64,000 nt of DNA from Methylovorus menthalis (GCF_020523625.1 NZ_JAJAQH010000003.1:124001-188000); one strand, 5' to 3'; positions 38,700 to 49,688 are shown, counted from the first letter of the stretch. Made by a program: numbers and translations. Notes: a model not told the origin generated them from the letters alone.

Positions 38700-40093
38700 A
38701 ACATAAAGTGAAAAACGTGCATTTTGTCGGCATAGGCGGCTCGGGTATGAGCGGCATTGCCGAGGTGCTGCTCAATCTGGGCTTTGGCGTCAGCGGGTCT
38801 GACCTGGCGAGCAACGCCACCACCCAGCGTCTGAACAGCCTGGGTGCCAAGGTGTACCAGGGCCATGAGGCTGCGCATCTTAGCGATGCCGATGTCGTGG
38901 TGGTGTCGAGTGCGGTGAACGAAAGTAACCCGGAAATCATCGCCGCGCGTGCCAGCAATACGCCGGTGATTCCAAGGGCGCTGATGCTGGCCGAGCTGAT
39001 GCGCTTCCGGCAGGGCATCGCCGTGGCTGGCACGCACGGCAAGACCACGACTACCAGCCTGATCGCCAGCATTCTGGCCGAAGCGGGCATGGACCCGACC
39101 TTTGTTATCGGTGGCCGGCTTGAGGCTGCCAGCGCCAATGCGCGCCTGGGCACCGGTGAATTCATTGTGGCCGAGGCGGATGAATCCGATGCCTCCTTCC
39201 TGCACCTGTCGCCGGTGATTTCGGTGGTCACCAATATTGATGCTGACCACATGGATACCTACGGGCACGATTTTGAAAAGCTCAAGGGCGCGTTTGTCGA
39301 GTTCCTGCAGCAACTGCCGTTCTGGGGCATGGCGGTACTGTGCATTGATGACCCCAACATCCGGGCTATTTTGCCCAGTGTGACCAAGCCGATCATGCCG
39401 TATGGCTTTTCGGAGGATGCGCGCATTCGTGGCAAAAACGTGCGTGCGGACAACGGCACCATGCACTTCACGGTGCAACGCATTAACGGTGTGACCACCG
39501 AGTTTGATGTCACGCTCAACTTGCCTGGCAACCACTATGTGCTGAATGCCCTGGCGGCGATTGCCGTGGCGAGCGAATTGAATGTCCCCGATGCCGCCAT
39601 CATCAAGGCGCTGCGCGAGTTCAAGGGCGTGGGGCGCCGCTTTGAGCGCTATGGCGAAGTGCCAGCGCGCAATGGCGGCCAATTTACCCTGATTGATGAT
39701 TACGGCCATCACCCGGTGGAGATGCAGGCAGTGATTGCCGCCGCGCGTGGCGCATTCCCTGATCGCCGTCTGGTGCTGGCCTTTCAGCCGCACCGCTACA
39801 CGCGCACCCGGGATTGCTTTGAGGATTTTGTAAAGGTGCTGTCGAGCGCCGATGCCGTATTGCTGAGCGATGTATACCCGGCGGGTGAAGCGCCTATCGT
39901 CGCCGCCGATGGTCGTGCCCTAGTCCGTGCCATTCGCGTGGCAGGCAAGGTGGAACCGTTATTTGTCGAGACGACGGCTGAGTTGCCAGAAGCCATTCTG
40001 GGCGTGGCGCAGGATGGCGATGTGGTGATCGTGATGGGCGCAGGCTCGATTGGGCAAGTCGCCGCCAAGACGCGGGAGGCCGCGACGGCATGA
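38696..40093 (+). CDS. murC: UDP-MurNAc:L-alanine ligase
   Basis: First Mur ligase of the stem-peptide pathway, 465 residues. The start [22 protein letters not shown] is the N-terminal nucleotide fold; the ATP loop is [15 protein letters not shown]; then [23 protein letters not shown] and [15 protein letters not shown]-terminal [16 protein letters not shown] is typical. Overlaps murG and murB by four bases each. Confidence 0.97.
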   Translation: MKHKVKNVHFVGIGGSGMSGIAEVLLNLGFGVSGSDLASNATTQRLNSLGAKVYQGHEAAHLSDADVVVVSSAVNESNPEIIAARASNTPVIPRALMLAELMRFRQGIAVAGTHGKTTTTSLIASILAEAGMDPTFVIGGRLEAASANARLGTGEFIVAEADESDASFLHLSPVISVVTNIDADHMDTYGHDFEKLKGAFVEFLQQLPFWGMAVLCIDDPNIRAILPSVTKPIMPYGFSEDARIRGKNVRADNGTMHFTVQRINGVTTEFDVTLNLPGNHYVLNALAAIAVASELNVPDAAIIKALREFKGVGRRFERYGEVPARNGGQFTLIDDYGHHPVEMQAVIAAARGAFPDRRLVLAFQPHRYTRTRDCFEDFVKVLSSADAVLLSDVYPAGEAPIVAADGRALVRAIRVAGKVEPLFVETTAELPEAILGVAQDGDVVIVMGAGSIGQVAAKTREAATA

Positions 40094-41022
40094 TGGCCCA
40101 GCAGACCCCCATGCAAGGTGAACTGATGCTGCATGCCTCATTGGCACGCTACACCAGCTGGCGCGTGGGTGGTCTGGCGGATCGTTTGTATATTCCGGCT
40201 GGGCTGGAAGATTTGCGGCAGTTCATGCGCGCGCTGGACAAGACCGAGCCTGTGCATTTCATTGGCCTCGGCTCCAATCTGCTGGTGCGCGATGGCGGTG
40301 TGCGTGGCACGGTAATCGTGATGCATAACGTGCTGACCGGGCTGGAGATGGTGAATGGCGAACTTTATGCCGAAGCGGGCGTGACCTGCGCCAAGCTGGC
40401 CCGCTTCAGCGCACGGCAAGGTTTGCAGGGTGGCGAATTCATGGCGGGCATTCCCGGCACCGTGGGCGGCGCGCTGGCGATGAATGCAGGCTGCCATGGC
40501 GGTGAAACCTGGGACATCGTGCAGCGTGTGCTGACTATGGACCGTCAGGGCGAATTGCATGAGCGCAGCCGTGCCGGGTTTGATGCCAGCTATCGGCATG
40601 TGGCGCTGGCTGGCCAACCTGAGCATTGGCTGGGCGAGCAGGAATGGTTTATCGCAGCGTGGTTCAGCCTGCCACCGGGCGATGCGGAAGAGGCTGAGCA
40701 GAAGATCAAGCAATTGCTGGCAAGGCGGCTCGCGACGCAGCCCCTTAACCAGCCGAATGCAGGTTCGACTTTTCGCAATCCGCCGGGCGATTATGCCGCG
40801 CGGCTGATTGAAGAATGCGGGCTCAAGGGCTATCAGGTGGGTGGGGCGCAGGTATCGGAAAAGCATGCCAACTTCATCGTCAACCTGGGTGGGGCAAGGG
40901 CGGCGGAAATTGAACAATTGATTGCGCATATGCGCGATTCGGTAAAAGCCAAGTTTGGCATTGAGTTGCAGCAAGAAGTAAGAGTGATAGGCGAGACGGA
41001 AACAGGAGAGCGGGAAGTGTAA
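40090..41022 (+). CDS. murB: UDP-N-acetylenolpyruvylglucosamine reductase
   Basis: FAD-dependent reductase of 310 residues that makes UDP-MurNAc. Seen: [15 protein letters not shown], the FAD segment [40 protein letters not shown], and the catalytic serine region [39 protein letters not shown]. The short C-terminal part indicates a type II enzyme rather than the longer E. coli type I. ATGs at 40090 and 40093 are both possible starts. Confidence 0.97.
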   Translation: MMAQQTPMQGELMLHASLARYTSWRVGGLADRLYIPAGLEDLRQFMRALDKTEPVHFIGLGSNLLVRDGGVRGTVIVMHNVLTGLEMVNGELYAEAGVTCAKLARFSARQGLQGGEFMAGIPGTVGGALAMNAGCHGGETWDIVQRVLTMDRQGELHERSRAGFDASYRHVALAGQPEHWLGEQEWFIAAWFSLPPGDAEEAEQKIKQLLARRLATQPLNQPNAGSTFRNPPGDYAARLIEECGLKGYQVGGAQVSEKHANFIVNLGGARAAEIEQLIAHMRDSVKAKFGIELQQEVRVIGETETGEREV

Positions 41023-41076
41023 ATGCGCAGGATAGCCAGCAAGGCTTACCTGCAAACACATGAACCAGCGGATGTG

Positions 41077-41985
41077 ATGATGAAAAATTTTGGAAAAGTG
41101 GCGGTATTGATGGGCGGGCGCTCCGGCGAACGCGAGGTCTCCCTGAAGAGCGGCGGCGCGGTGCTGGCTGCCCTGTTGCGTCAGGGCGTGGAGGCTGCTG
41201 CCTTTGATCCTGCCGAGCGCGACTTGCATGAGCTGCTGGCGTTTGACCGCGTGTTTATCTCGCTGCATGGCCGCTTTGGTGAAGACGGCACGGTGCAAGG
41301 CGCCCTGGAGCTGATGGAAGTTCCCTACACCGGCAGCGGTGTGCTGGCCTCCAGCGTGGGCATGGATAAATGGCGTACCAAACTCTTGTGGCGCTCGGCG
41401 GGGATTGCGACGCCGGACTTTGAGCTGCTGGATGCCAGCAGTGACTTTGCCGCCGTGGAGCAGCGCCTGGGGCTGCCACTGTTCGTCAAGCCAGCCAATG
41501 AAGGCTCCAGCATCGGCATCAGCAAGGTCAAGCAGTCCGGCGCACTGAAAGCGGCATACGAGCTTGCTGCCAAGTCCGATCCACTGGTGATTGCCGAGCG
41601 CTTTGTCGGCGGGGGTGAATATACCGTGGGCATTCTGGGGGATGAGGCATTGCCGATCATCCGTATCGTGCCTGCCAACGAATTTTATGACTTTGAAGCC
41701 AAGTACCTGCGCGATGACACGCAGTACCTGTGCCCATGCGGTTTGCCTGCCGAGCAGGAAGCCCGCATCCGCGCTGAGGCGCTGCAAGCTTTCCGAGCCA
41801 TTGGTGGCCGCGGCTGGGGGCGGGTGGATTTTCTGATGGATGAGCAAGGCCGCCATTATTTCCTGGAGGTGAATACTTCTCCCGGGATGACCGACCACAG
41901 CCTGGTGCCGATGGCCGCCAAAGCCAGTGGCATTAGTTTTGACGAATTGGTGTTACGCATATTGGAGTTGGCGCGTGTGGGATAA
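41077..41985 (+). CDS. ddl: D-alanine--D-alanine ligase
   Basis: ATP-grasp ligase of about 302 residues making D-Ala-D-Ala for MurF. The chosen start gives [26 protein letters not shown], the usual opening; the frame continues upstream to an ATG at 41023 right after murB, which would add 18 untypical residues. Motifs: [62 protein letters not shown] and [17 protein letters not shown]. The end overlaps ftsQ. Confidence 0.95.
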   Translation: MMKNFGKVAVLMGGRSGEREVSLKSGGAVLAALLRQGVEAAAFDPAERDLHELLAFDRVFISLHGRFGEDGTVQGALELMEVPYTGSGVLASSVGMDKWRTKLLWRSAGIATPDFELLDASSDFAAVEQRLGLPLFVKPANEGSSIGISKVKQSGALKAAYELAAKSDPLVIAERFVGGGEYTVGILGDEALPIIRIVPANEFYDFEAKYLRDDTQYLCPCGLPAEQEARIRAEALQAFRAIGGRGWGRVDFLMDEQGRHYFLEVNTSPGMTDHSLVPMAAKASGISFDELVLRILELARVG

Positions 41986-42730
41986 ACCCCAGGTCCTGAA
42001 CTGGATCGCTAACTTCCTGTTTGCACTGGCTGCAGTGCTCATGTTGTATGGCGCGCTGTTTGTGGTGGTACACCTGCCGATTTTTCCTATCCGCCAGGTG
42101 CGGGTAGATGGGTCGCTGGATCATGTGACGCGCGAGCAGATCAAGCTGATTGTCAGCCGCCACTTGCAGGGGAATTTTTTTACGCTGGACTTGGAGCAGG
42201 CGCGCAGCTCGTTTGAAAAGCTGCCATGGGCAAGGTCGGTGAGTGTGCGGCGCCGCTGGCCTGACCGGTTGGAAGTGACGGTAGAAGAGCATCGTGAGCT
42301 GGCACGCTGGGGCAACATCGCGCTGGTGAATACCTATGGGGAGTTGTTTCATGCGGCATCAGATAGCGATCTGCCCGTGTTTTATGGCCCCGGTGACGGA
42401 GTGCATGAGGTTGCCGAGCACTACGGTAAATACAGCCAGGTACTGGCAACAGCGGGCATGCGAGTGAGCGAGCTGGTACTGACACCGCGTCGCGCCTGGC
42501 AGATACGTACTGACAAGGGCATGGTGATTGAGCTGGGGCGCGAGCAGATGGATGCGCGGCTGGAAAAGTTTGCGGATGTGTATCAAGGCACGCTTTCCAA
42601 GCTGGGCGTGAATGTGCGCTACGCCGATTTAAGGTATCCGAACGGGTTTGCGGTACGCAAGCCCGAGACAGGCAAGGCCGGAAAACCGGCCACGAACGAG
42701 CCGATAACAGCCAAAGCGCGGGCGGCATGA
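41975..42730 (+). CDS. ftsQ: Cell division protein FtsQ
   Basis: Bitopic division protein of 251 residues starting at GTG, with GGAG eight bases upstream, inside the end of ddl. One membrane helix ([19 protein letters not shown]) is followed by the POTRA domain ([37 protein letters not shown]) and the FtsQ beta domain ([31 protein letters not shown]). It scaffolds FtsL and FtsB at the septum. The Lys/Ala-rich C-terminal tail is less conserved. Confidence 0.94.
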   Translation: MWDKPQVLNWIANFLFALAAVLMLYGALFVVVHLPIFPIRQVRVDGSLDHVTREQIKLIVSRHLQGNFFTLDLEQARSSFEKLPWARSVSVRRRWPDRLEVTVEEHRELARWGNIALVNTYGELFHAASDSDLPVFYGPGDGVHEVAEHYGKYSQVLATAGMRVSELVLTPRRAWQIRTDKGMVIELGREQMDARLEKFADVYQGTLSKLGVNVRYADLRYPNGFAVRKPETGKAGKPATNEPITAKARAA

Positions 42731-42766
42731 GCAACACAATGAATGAAATGAATACTGGAGAAATCA

Positions 42767-44005
42767 ATGAGCAGGGTTAGAGATGATAAGAATCTTATCG
42801 TCGGACTGGATGTCGGCACATCGAAGATCGTCGCCATTGTGGCGGAGTTGCAGCCAGATGGTGGACTAAAGGTCATCGGGCTCGGTCAGCATGCCTCGCG
42901 GGGGTTGAAAAAAGGCGTCGTGGTCAACATCGACTCCACCGTGCAGGCCATACAGCGCGCGCTGGAAGAAGCTGAGCTGATGGCGGATTGCAAGATCAGT
43001 ACGGTATTCACCGGTATAGCGGGCAGCCATATCAAGAGCCTGAATTCGCATGGCATGGTGAAGATCAAGGATGCCGAAGTTACGCAGATGGATGTGGACC
43101 GCGTGATTGAAACGGCAAGGGCGATTGCCTTGCCTTCCGATCAGCAGATTCTGCATATCCTCACGCAGGAATTCATCATCGACGGCCAGGAAGATGTGCG
43201 TGAACCGCACGGCATGAGCGGCATGAAGCTGGAGGTTAAGGTGCATATCGTCACCGGCGCCGTGGCGGCTGCGCAAAACATCGTCAAGTGCATCAAGCGC
43301 TGCGGCCTGGAAGTGACTGACCTCATTTTGCAACCGCTGGCTTCCAGCATGGCGGTGCTGACCGAAGACGAAAAAGAGCTGGGCGTATGCCTGGTGGATA
43401 TTGGTGGCGGCACGACAGATATCGCCGTGTTCAAGCAGGGCGCGATTCGCCATACCGCCGTGGTGCCGATTGCGGGTGACCAGATTACCAATGATGTGGC
43501 CGTGGCGTTCCGCACCCCCACCCAATCCGCCGAGGAAATCAAGATCAAGCATGGCTGCGCCTTGCGCCAGCTGGCGGATCCGCGCGAAGTGGTGGAAGTG
43601 CCGGGGGTGGATAACCGTGATCCACGTGAATTGTCGGTGCAGACCCTGGCTGAAGTCATCGAGCCGCGCGTGGTTGAGCTTTATGAGTTTGTACTGGGCG
43701 AGCTGCGCCGCAGTGGCATGGAAGAAATGATTGCTTCCGGCATCGTCATCACCGGCGGTTCCGCCATGATGCGCGGCATGGTCGAGCTGGGGGAAGAGAT
43801 CTTCCACATGCCGGTTCGCCTGGGCATGCCGCGCTATGTGGGCGGTTTGTCAGAAGTGGTCGGCAATCCACGCTATGCCACGGGTGTGGGCCTGGTATTG
43901 ATGGGCAAGCAGCAGATCGAGCGTCAGTTGCAAGGGCAAATGGAATCCACGTCCTTGAGCCAGATTTTCAGCAGGATGAAAAGCTGGTTCCAGGGCAATT
44001 TTTAG
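42767..44005 (+). CDS. ftsA: Cell division protein FtsA
   Basis: Actin-like ATPase of 412 residues tethering FtsZ to the membrane. Seen: LIVGLDVGTSKIVAIVAEL (phosphate 1), the 1C-domain SHMC region, VDIGGGTTDIAVF (phosphate 2), and GIVITGGSAMMRGMVEL (adenosine). The C-terminal amphipathic helix SLSQIFSRMKSWFQGNF is the membrane-targeting sequence. CTGGAG precedes the ATG; a 36-base gap separates it from ftsQ. Confidence 0.97.
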   Translation: MSRVRDDKNLIVGLDVGTSKIVAIVAELQPDGGLKVIGLGQHASRGLKKGVVVNIDSTVQAIQRALEEAELMADCKISTVFTGIAGSHIKSLNSHGMVKIKDAEVTQMDVDRVIETARAIALPSDQQILHILTQEFIIDGQEDVREPHGMSGMKLEVKVHIVTGAVAAAQNIVKCIKRCGLEVTDLILQPLASSMAVLTEDEKELGVCLVDIGGGTTDIAVFKQGAIRHTAVVPIAGDQITNDVAVAFRTPTQSAEEIKIKHGCALRQLADPREVVEVPGVDNRDPRELSVQTLAEVIEPRVVELYEFVLGELRRSGMEEMIASGIVITGGSAMMRGMVELGEEIFHMPVRLGMPRYVGGLSEVVGNPRYATGVGLVLMGKQQIERQLQGQMESTSLSQIFSRMKSWFQGNF

Positions 44006-44085
44006 TAGCAGCAAGTAGCAGCTTCAGTAGTAGATCGTGATTGACAGGCAGATTTTGTTAGGCAGACAACAAGGAGGACGTACAG

Positions 44086-45255
44086 ATGTTTGAAATTATG
44101 GATAGAGATTCGCAAGAAGCGGTCATCAAGGTTATCGGCGTAGGTGGTTGCGGTGGTAATGCCGTTGCTCACATGATCGAAAAAGCGGTAGGCGGCGTGG
44201 AATTCATTTGCGCCAACACCGACATGCAGGCATTGAAGAAAAGCAATGCCAAAACCGTGCTGCAAATTGGTACGGACATCACCAAGGGTCTGGGCGCTGG
44301 CGCCCGTCCTGAAATCGGCCGCGAAGCCGCACTGGAAGATCGCGATCGCATCGCTGAAGTGATTGATGGCGCTGACATGCTGTTCATCGCCGCTGGCATG
44401 GGCGGTGGTACCGGTACTGGCGCTGCGCCTATCATCGCTGAAGTGGCCAAGGAAATGGGCATTCTGACCGTCGCTGTCGTGACCAAGCCATTTGCCTTTG
44501 AAGGCAAGCGTACCAAGGTCGCACAAGAAGGCCTGGAGGAACTTTCCAAGCACGTCGATTCTCTGATCATCATCCCGAACGAGAAGCTGATGCAGGTATT
44601 GGGTGAAGATGTACCTTTCCTCGAAGCATTCCAGGCCGCCAACGACGTGTTGCATAACGCCGTTGCTGGTATTGCCGAAATCATCAATTGCCCCGGTCTG
44701 GTCAACGTCGACTTTGCTGACGTACGCACCGTGATGTCCGAAATGGGCATGGCGATGATGGGTTCTGCGCTGGCCACTGGTCCAGACCGCGCTCGCATTG
44801 CCGCTGAGCAGGCTGTTGCCAGCCCATTGCTGGAAGATGTAAACCTGGCTAATGCTCGTGGCGTTCTGGTGAATATCACTGCCAGCACCTCGTTCAAGAT
44901 GAAGGAATACTACGACGTGATGAACACCATCAAGGCGTTCACTGCAGAAGATGCAACCGTCATCGTGGGCAATGTGGTGGATGAAAGCATAGGTGATGGC
45001 CTGCGCGTGACCATGGTAGCTACTGGCCTGAATGGCATTGTGGGTCGCCGTCAGCAAAAACCTGAATTGCGTGTCATGACCCAGGTGCGCGATGGTACGA
45101 CCAACCAGCCGATGTTTGTGGGTGGAGGCGTTGTTGAAGACGAAAGCCCTGCGGTATTCAGCAGCAACGGCCGCCGTGCTCAGGTTGAAGCCATGAAGCT
45201 GTCTGGAGTAGAGGAATACGATATTCCTGCTTTCCTGCGCAAACAGGCTGACTAA
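44086..45255 (+). CDS. ftsZ: Cell division tubulin homologue FtsZ
   Basis: GTPase of 389 residues that polymerises into the division ring. Seen: IKVIGVGGCGGNAVAHMIE, the tubulin signature GMGGGTGTGAAPIIAEVAKEMG, FAFEGKRTKVAQEGL, and NVDFADVRTVMSE. The conserved C-terminal peptide EEYDIPAFLRKQAD binds FtsA, ZipA and SlmA. A strong AAGGAGG ribosome site precedes the ATG. Codon use looks strongly biased, as expected of a highly expressed gene. Confidence 0.98.
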   Translation: MFEIMDRDSQEAVIKVIGVGGCGGNAVAHMIEKAVGGVEFICANTDMQALKKSNAKTVLQIGTDITKGLGAGARPEIGREAALEDRDRIAEVIDGADMLFIAAGMGGGTGTGAAPIIAEVAKEMGILTVAVVTKPFAFEGKRTKVAQEGLEELSKHVDSLIIIPNEKLMQVLGEDVPFLEAFQAANDVLHNAVAGIAEIINCPGLVNVDFADVRTVMSEMGMAMMGSALATGPDRARIAAEQAVASPLLEDVNLANARGVLVNITASTSFKMKEYYDVMNTIKAFTAEDATVIVGNVVDESIGDGLRVTMVATGLNGIVGRRQQKPELRVMTQVRDGTTNQPMFVGGGVVEDESPAVFSSNGRRAQVEAMKLSGVEEYDIPAFLRKQAD

Positions 45256-45410
45256 CCAATCAGCCATCTTCGTTCTGGCTTCCGCCTTGAGAATTTCATG
45301 GCGAATGTCAGCGCGGATGTGGGGGTGAGCCCGATGTGTAAAAGCCCGTAAAACAGGCGAAAACCGTGTGGTTGTCGCCTGAGGAAAGCTGCCGGCTATG
45401 GCGGTGCATG

Positions 45411-45490
45411 TGCTATGATGTTGAAATAATTGAGGTTAATGCCGCAGTGGTAAAAGCTGCGGCCCAAGTGTTAACGGGGTTTTAGAACCC
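45411..45490 (+). promoter_or_regulatory. Extended -10 promoter and two-hairpin leader of lpxC
   Basis: TGCTATGAT at 45411-45419 is a good extended -10 with no clear -35, giving a leader of roughly 80 bases. In it GCCGCAG at 45441-45447 pairs with CTGCGGC at 45457-45463, and GGGTT at 45477-45481 pairs with AACCC at 45486-45490, the latter ending just before the ribosome site. Confidence 0.5.
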
Positions 45491-45504
45491 AGGGTGTAGA
45501 AATC

Positions 45505-46434
45505 ATGTTAAAGCAACGCACACTGAAAACCGTGATCCGCGCCACCGGCGTCGGTCTGCATACAGGCGACAAGGTCGAGATGACCTTGCGCCCGGCTGCG
45601 CCCGATACCGGAATTGTGTTCCGTCGTGTCGATCTGCCCGATACGGCGGCATTCAAGGTGCAACCTCAATTCGTTACCGATACCCGTTTGTGCTCAGCCT
45701 TGGAGCATGGCGGCAGTCGTATAGCCACCGTCGAGCATTTGATGTCTGCCTTGGCCGGCCTTGGTGTAGATAATGTACAGGTGGACCTGACCGCCGGCGA
45801 AGTGCCCATCATGGATGGCAGCGCCGGTCCGTTTGTCTTCCTGCTGCAGCAGGCGGGGATTGTTGAGCAGCCTGCGCTCAAGAAATTCATTCGTATCAAG
45901 AAAACGGTGGAAGTCCGGGATGGCGACAAATGGGTGCGTTTTGATCCCTATTTCGGCTTCAAACTGGACTTCACCATTGATTTCAATCATCCGGTGTTTG
46001 AACACAGCGGCAAGCGGGTCGTGATTGATTTTGCCGATAACTCCTATATCAAGGAGATCAGCCGTGCGCGCACTTTTGGCTTCATGCATGAAGTCGAGTA
46101 CTTGCGTTCCAACGGTCTGGCCCGTGGCGGTAGTCTGGATAACGCCATCGTGCTGGATGAATATCGTGTGCTGAACAACGACGGTTTGCGTTATGACGAC
46201 GAGTTCGCCAAGCACAAGGTGCTGGATGCCATTGGCGATCTGTATGTGCTGGGCCATCCGGTAATCGGCGCTTATACCGCCTATAAATCCGGCCATGCCA
46301 TGAACAATCAACTGTTGCGCAATCTGCTGGCCGATCAGGAAGCGTGGGAATATGCCACCTTCGAGCGTACCGAAGAAGCCCCTAGCGGCTTCCAGGCACC
46401 GATTGGCATGCCGCCTGTCTTGCAATACGCCTGA
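45505..46434 (+). CDS. lpxC: UDP-3-O-acyl-N-acetylglucosamine deacetylase
   Basis: Zinc deacetylase of 309 residues, committed step of lipid A synthesis. Seen: [22 protein letters not shown], the first zinc histidine in [17 protein letters not shown], the glutamate region [39 protein letters not shown], and the second zinc site and catalytic region [17 protein letters not shown]. It closes the dcw cluster, as in most Proteobacteria, but has its own promoter candidate. Confidence 0.97.
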   Translation: MLKQRTLKTVIRATGVGLHTGDKVEMTLRPAAPDTGIVFRRVDLPDTAAFKVQPQFVTDTRLCSALEHGGSRIATVEHLMSALAGLGVDNVQVDLTAGEVPIMDGSAGPFVFLLQQAGIVEQPALKKFIRIKKTVEVRDGDKWVRFDPYFGFKLDFTIDFNHPVFEHSGKRVVIDFADNSYIKEISRARTFGFMHEVEYLRSNGLARGGSLDNAIVLDEYRVLNNDGLRYDDEFAKHKVLDAIGDLYVLGHPVIGAYTAYKSGHAMNNQLLRNLLADQEAWEYATFERTEEAPSGFQAPIGMPPVLQYA

Positions 46435-46450
46435 GCCCGGGTAGGCCCTG

Positions 46451-46633
46451 ATGCTGGTCTTGCGACTTTTACTGGTCATCGGGGTCATCGCGGTGGCTGT
46501 TTCCATGGCGGTTTACCTGCTGTCTGGCGATAAACGCTACCTCCGCTTCTCCTGGCAATTGATCAAGTTCACCGGTGTTTTGCTGTTTGTGGCTGCTGTC
46601 ATCATGGCCATGGGCCGCATTATTCTGTTCTGA
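46451..46633 (+). CDS. Small two-helix membrane protein
   Basis: A 60-residue protein starting 17 bases after lpxC. Two hydrophobic helices (LVLRLLLVIGVIAVAVSMAVYLL; VLLFVAAVIMAMGRIILF) are joined by a polar loop (SGDKRYLRFSWQLIKFTG). The pattern and position resemble small conserved membrane proteins seen after lpxC in related bacteria, but I cannot name a family. Probably co-transcribed with lpxC. Confidence 0.65.
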   Translation: MLVLRLLLVIGVIAVAVSMAVYLLSGDKRYLRFSWQLIKFTGVLLFVAAVIMAMGRIILF

Positions 46634-46770
46634 TTTCCCTGGTGTAACCAAAAGTCCCAAGACTGGTTTGCCTGCGCGGGATTGCGTGGCAAAACGTGTC
46701 CTATTCGTGCCCCATAGCCAGTAGCCCTGTGCTATGCTTTTCTCAGTAGTAATCGACACAGGCTTTACCC

Positions 46771-48738
46771 ATGCAACGGTACTCCGCAGTTTTCAGTTTT
46801 GCTCTCATGCTCATGGTGTCCACGGCGGCGTCTGTACTTCTTGTGCCTGCAGCCCATGCTGCGAGTAATGAAGAGTTGTTCAACGATGCCCGCATCGCCT
46901 ACAAAAACCGGGATGACCTTACCCTGGAACGTGACCTGCAACAGATGCAGGCTCAAGACTACCTGCTCGCCCCCTACGCCGATTACTGGTTGATGCTGCT
47001 CAGGCTCAACCAATCGGATAGCCAGACGGTACGCACTTTCCTCGCCCAATACGCCGATATGCCTTTTGCTGACCGCGTGCGCGGAGAGTGGCTAAAGGGC
47101 CTCGCCAAGCGGCAGGAGTGGAGCACCTTTTTCGACGAGCTTCCTGCCTTGAAGCGGGATGATGCCGGCGTCAGCTGCTATGCACTGGAAGGGCGCGCCA
47201 TTCGCGGCGATAGCGATGCCCTGAGTGAAGGCCGGGCGCTCTGGATGAGCGCCACTGAGCAGCCTGCCAATTGCCTCGCCTTGTACGATCGCATGCAAAA
47301 AAATGGCGCCTTGAGCAATGACCTGGTCTGGGAAAAGTTTAGGCTGCTGATGGCCGATAACAAGGTGAGCCCGGCCAAGCTGGTGGCACAGCGCATATCC
47401 ACAATGGATGCCGCCGCACTCAAATTGCTGGACAAGACCTATCAAAATCCACAGCAGGCCCTGGAAAAGAAAACACTTAGCCTGAAAACCCGCTATGGCC
47501 GCGAGCTCAATCTTTACGCCCTGGACCGTCTGGCCCGCACGCAGCCTTTATATGCGCTGGATATGTGGCAAAAGCTGCAAGCTTCCTTTGAGCCCGCTGA
47601 GCAGGATTACTTCTGGAGCAGATTAGCCCTGCATGCTGCGCGTCGCCACGACCCGGCTGCCCTGAGTTTTTATGATCGCGTCCCTGCGGCTGCCCTGGAT
47701 AAGGAACAGATGGCCTGGAAAGCCCGCGCCGCGCTGCGCGTCAGTGATTGGCCACGCCTCTTGAACACTATCGCTGAAATGCCAGCCATGCAGCAGCAGG
47801 AAGCTGCATGGCGCTACTGGAAAGGTCGCGCGCTGAAAGAGCAAAAGCAGGTTCCTGCCGCCAATGCCCTGCTGGTGCCTCTGTCGCGCGAGCGCAGCTA
47901 TTATGGCTTGCTGGCGGAAGATGAGCTGGGCGATGTGCTGAGTGCGGTCCCTGCTAGTTATCGACCCACGTCGGCAGAAGTGGATGCCGTAAGTGCCGTG
48001 CCCGGCATACAGCGCGCGATGGAACTGCAGCGCTACGACATGCGCTGGGAGTCGCGTACGGAATGGGCCGCAGCGACTACCGGCTTTGATGACAAACAGA
48101 TGATCGCTGCCGCTGAGTTGGCCGCGAAGCAGGAATGGTATGACCTCGCGATTATTACCGCCGACAAGACCACCAACACGCATGATTTTTCCTTGCGCTA
48201 CCCTACGCCTTATCGCGAAATCGTGCGCGGTTTTGCCAAGGAGCAGGGGCTGGATGAGGCCTGGATTTACGGTCTTACCCGCCAGGAAAGCCGCTTCATG
48301 CACTATGCTAAGTCGGGCGTGGGTGCTTCTGGTCTGATGCAAGTGATGCCTGCCACTGCCAAGTGGATCGCCAAGCGCATGGGGCTGGATAACTACCAGA
48401 ACACCATGATTCACCAGCTGGATACCAATGTGCAGCTGGGGACTTACTATATGCGCTACACGCTGGATCTGATGGGTGGACAATCCCTGATGGCAACGGC
48501 GGCCTATAATGCAGGACCGGGGCGCGCACGGCGCTGGATGGCGGATCAACCGCTGGAAGGGGCCATTTATGCTGAAACCATTCCTTTCAGTGAGACGCGC
48601 AACTATGTGCAGAAGGTGATGGGTAATGCCTATTTTTACGCGCATCGCTTGGGCACTAAAATACTAAGCCTCAAGCAGCGGCTCGGCACAGTGGGCGGCG
48701 GCGGAGGGGTAATGACGACGGAAGAGGCGGAAAACTAA
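46771..48738 (+). CDS. slt: Soluble lytic murein transglycosylase
   Basis: Periplasmic transglycosylase of 655 residues. A signal peptide (FALMLMVSTAASVLLVPAAHA) is followed by a long helical superhelix (U and L domains) and a C-terminal SLT catalytic domain with the acid glutamate in YGLTRQESRFMHYAKSGVGASGLMQVMPATAKW, then TNVQLGTYYMRYTLD and ATAAYNAGPGRARRW. It cleaves glycan strands to 1,6-anhydro products. The Gly-rich tail is not conserved. Confidence 0.95.
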   Translation: MQRYSAVFSFALMLMVSTAASVLLVPAAHAASNEELFNDARIAYKNRDDLTLERDLQQMQAQDYLLAPYADYWLMLLRLNQSDSQTVRTFLAQYADMPFADRVRGEWLKGLAKRQEWSTFFDELPALKRDDAGVSCYALEGRAIRGDSDALSEGRALWMSATEQPANCLALYDRMQKNGALSNDLVWEKFRLLMADNKVSPAKLVAQRISTMDAAALKLLDKTYQNPQQALEKKTLSLKTRYGRELNLYALDRLARTQPLYALDMWQKLQASFEPAEQDYFWSRLALHAARRHDPAALSFYDRVPAAALDKEQMAWKARAALRVSDWPRLLNTIAEMPAMQQQEAAWRYWKGRALKEQKQVPAANALLVPLSRERSYYGLLAEDELGDVLSAVPASYRPTSAEVDAVSAVPGIQRAMELQRYDMRWESRTEWAAATTGFDDKQMIAAAELAAKQEWYDLAIITADKTTNTHDFSLRYPTPYREIVRGFAKEQGLDEAWIYGLTRQESRFMHYAKSGVGASGLMQVMPATAKWIAKRMGLDNYQNTMIHQLDTNVQLGTYYMRYTLDLMGGQSLMATAAYNAGPGRARRWMADQPLEGAIYAETIPFSETRNYVQKVMGNAYFYAHRLGTKILSLKQRLGTVGGGGGVMTTEEAEN

Positions 48739-48740
48739 GC

Positions 48741-49688
48741 ATGAAAATAAAACAAATATGTGTACTCGGTGGTTCCGGTTTTGTCGGTAGCGCAATCGTT
48801 CACCGGTTGAGTGCGGCCGGCTATCTGGTCAAGGTGCTGACGCGCCGGCGTGAAGCCAGCAAGCATCTGATTCTGCTGCCTAATGTGCAAGTGGTGGAAT
48901 GCGACGTCATGGATGATCAGGCGCTACGTACGCACCTCACAGGCTGTGATGGCGTGATCAATCTGATTGGTATTCTGCATGAGAGCCGCAAAGCCAGCTT
49001 TGAATCGATGCACGCCGAGCTGCCCAGCCGACTGGTGCAATTGTGCGTGAAGCTGGGAGTCTGTCGCCTGCTGCATATGAGCGCCCTGCAGGCAGCGCCT
49101 GATGCGCCCAGTGCTTATCTGCGCTCGAAGGCGAAAGGCGAAGCCGCCGTGCTGGCCAATGCTGATCGACTCAATGTCACTATCTTCCGGCCATCCGTCA
49201 TTTTTGGCCGCAATGACAGCTTTCTTAATCTGTTTGCCAGCCTGGTCAAGCTCATGCCCGTGGTCGCCTTGGCGAAACCCCAAGCGCGCTTCCAGCCGAT
49301 ATGGGTGGAAGACGTGGCGCAGGCCTTTGCCAATGCCATTGAAAATGCCGATACCTTTGGTCAGGTTTACGAATTGGGCGGCCCGCGCGTATACACCATG
49401 AAGGAGCTCATCCTGTTCGTGGCATTTGTGCTGGGCAAAAAGCGCATGGTGGTGGGGCTTAACGACAAGCTCTCCTATCTGCAGGCCTACGCGCTGGAAA
49501 AAATGCCAGTGAAGTTGATGACACGTGACAATCTGAGCTCCATGGAGGTGGATAGCGTGACCAGTGCGCCTTTCCCCGCCGTGCTGGGTGTGACGCCTAC
49601 CGCACTGGAAGCGGTGGTGCCTGAGTACCTGACCAATGACACGCCACGCAACGCCTATAACCGTTTCCGCGGCTTGGCTGGTCGTTAG
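48741..49688 (+). CDS. NDUFA9-like atypical SDR protein
   Basis: A 315-residue atypical short-chain dehydrogenase related to the NDUFA9 subunit of complex I. The dinucleotide motif CVLGGSGFVGSAIVHRLSAAG is intact, followed by VEVDVMDD-like CDVMDDQAL and DGVINLIGIL. The Tyr-x3-Lys site is AYLRSKAKGE. The bacterial relatives are annotated as complex I-associated or nucleoside-sugar epimerase-like proteins; the role here is uncertain. It starts two bases after slt. Confidence 0.85.
   Translation: MKIKQICVLGGSGFVGSAIVHRLSAAGYLVKVLTRRREASKHLILLPNVQVVECDVMDDQALRTHLTGCDGVINLIGILHESRKASFESMHAELPSRLVQLCVKLGVCRLLHMSALQAAPDAPSAYLRSKAKGEAAVLANADRLNVTIFRPSVIFGRNDSFLNLFASLVKLMPVVALAKPQARFQPIWVEDVAQAFANAIENADTFGQVYELGGPRVYTMKELILFVAFVLGKKRMVVGLNDKLSYLQAYALEKMPVKLMTRDNLSSMEVDSVTSAPFPAVLGVTPTALEAVVPEYLTNDTPRNAYNRFRGLAGR

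Noticed and set aside
40138-41898. Long minus-strand frame of 586 codons opposite murB and ddl
   Set aside because: It is antisense to two unmistakable genes, has no ribosome site, and its His/Gln-rich composition is typical of a frame opposite GC-rich coding DNA.
44006-44085. TTGACA at 44041 as an ftsZ promoter
   Set aside because: The -35 is perfect but no acceptable -10 lies 16-18 bp downstream.
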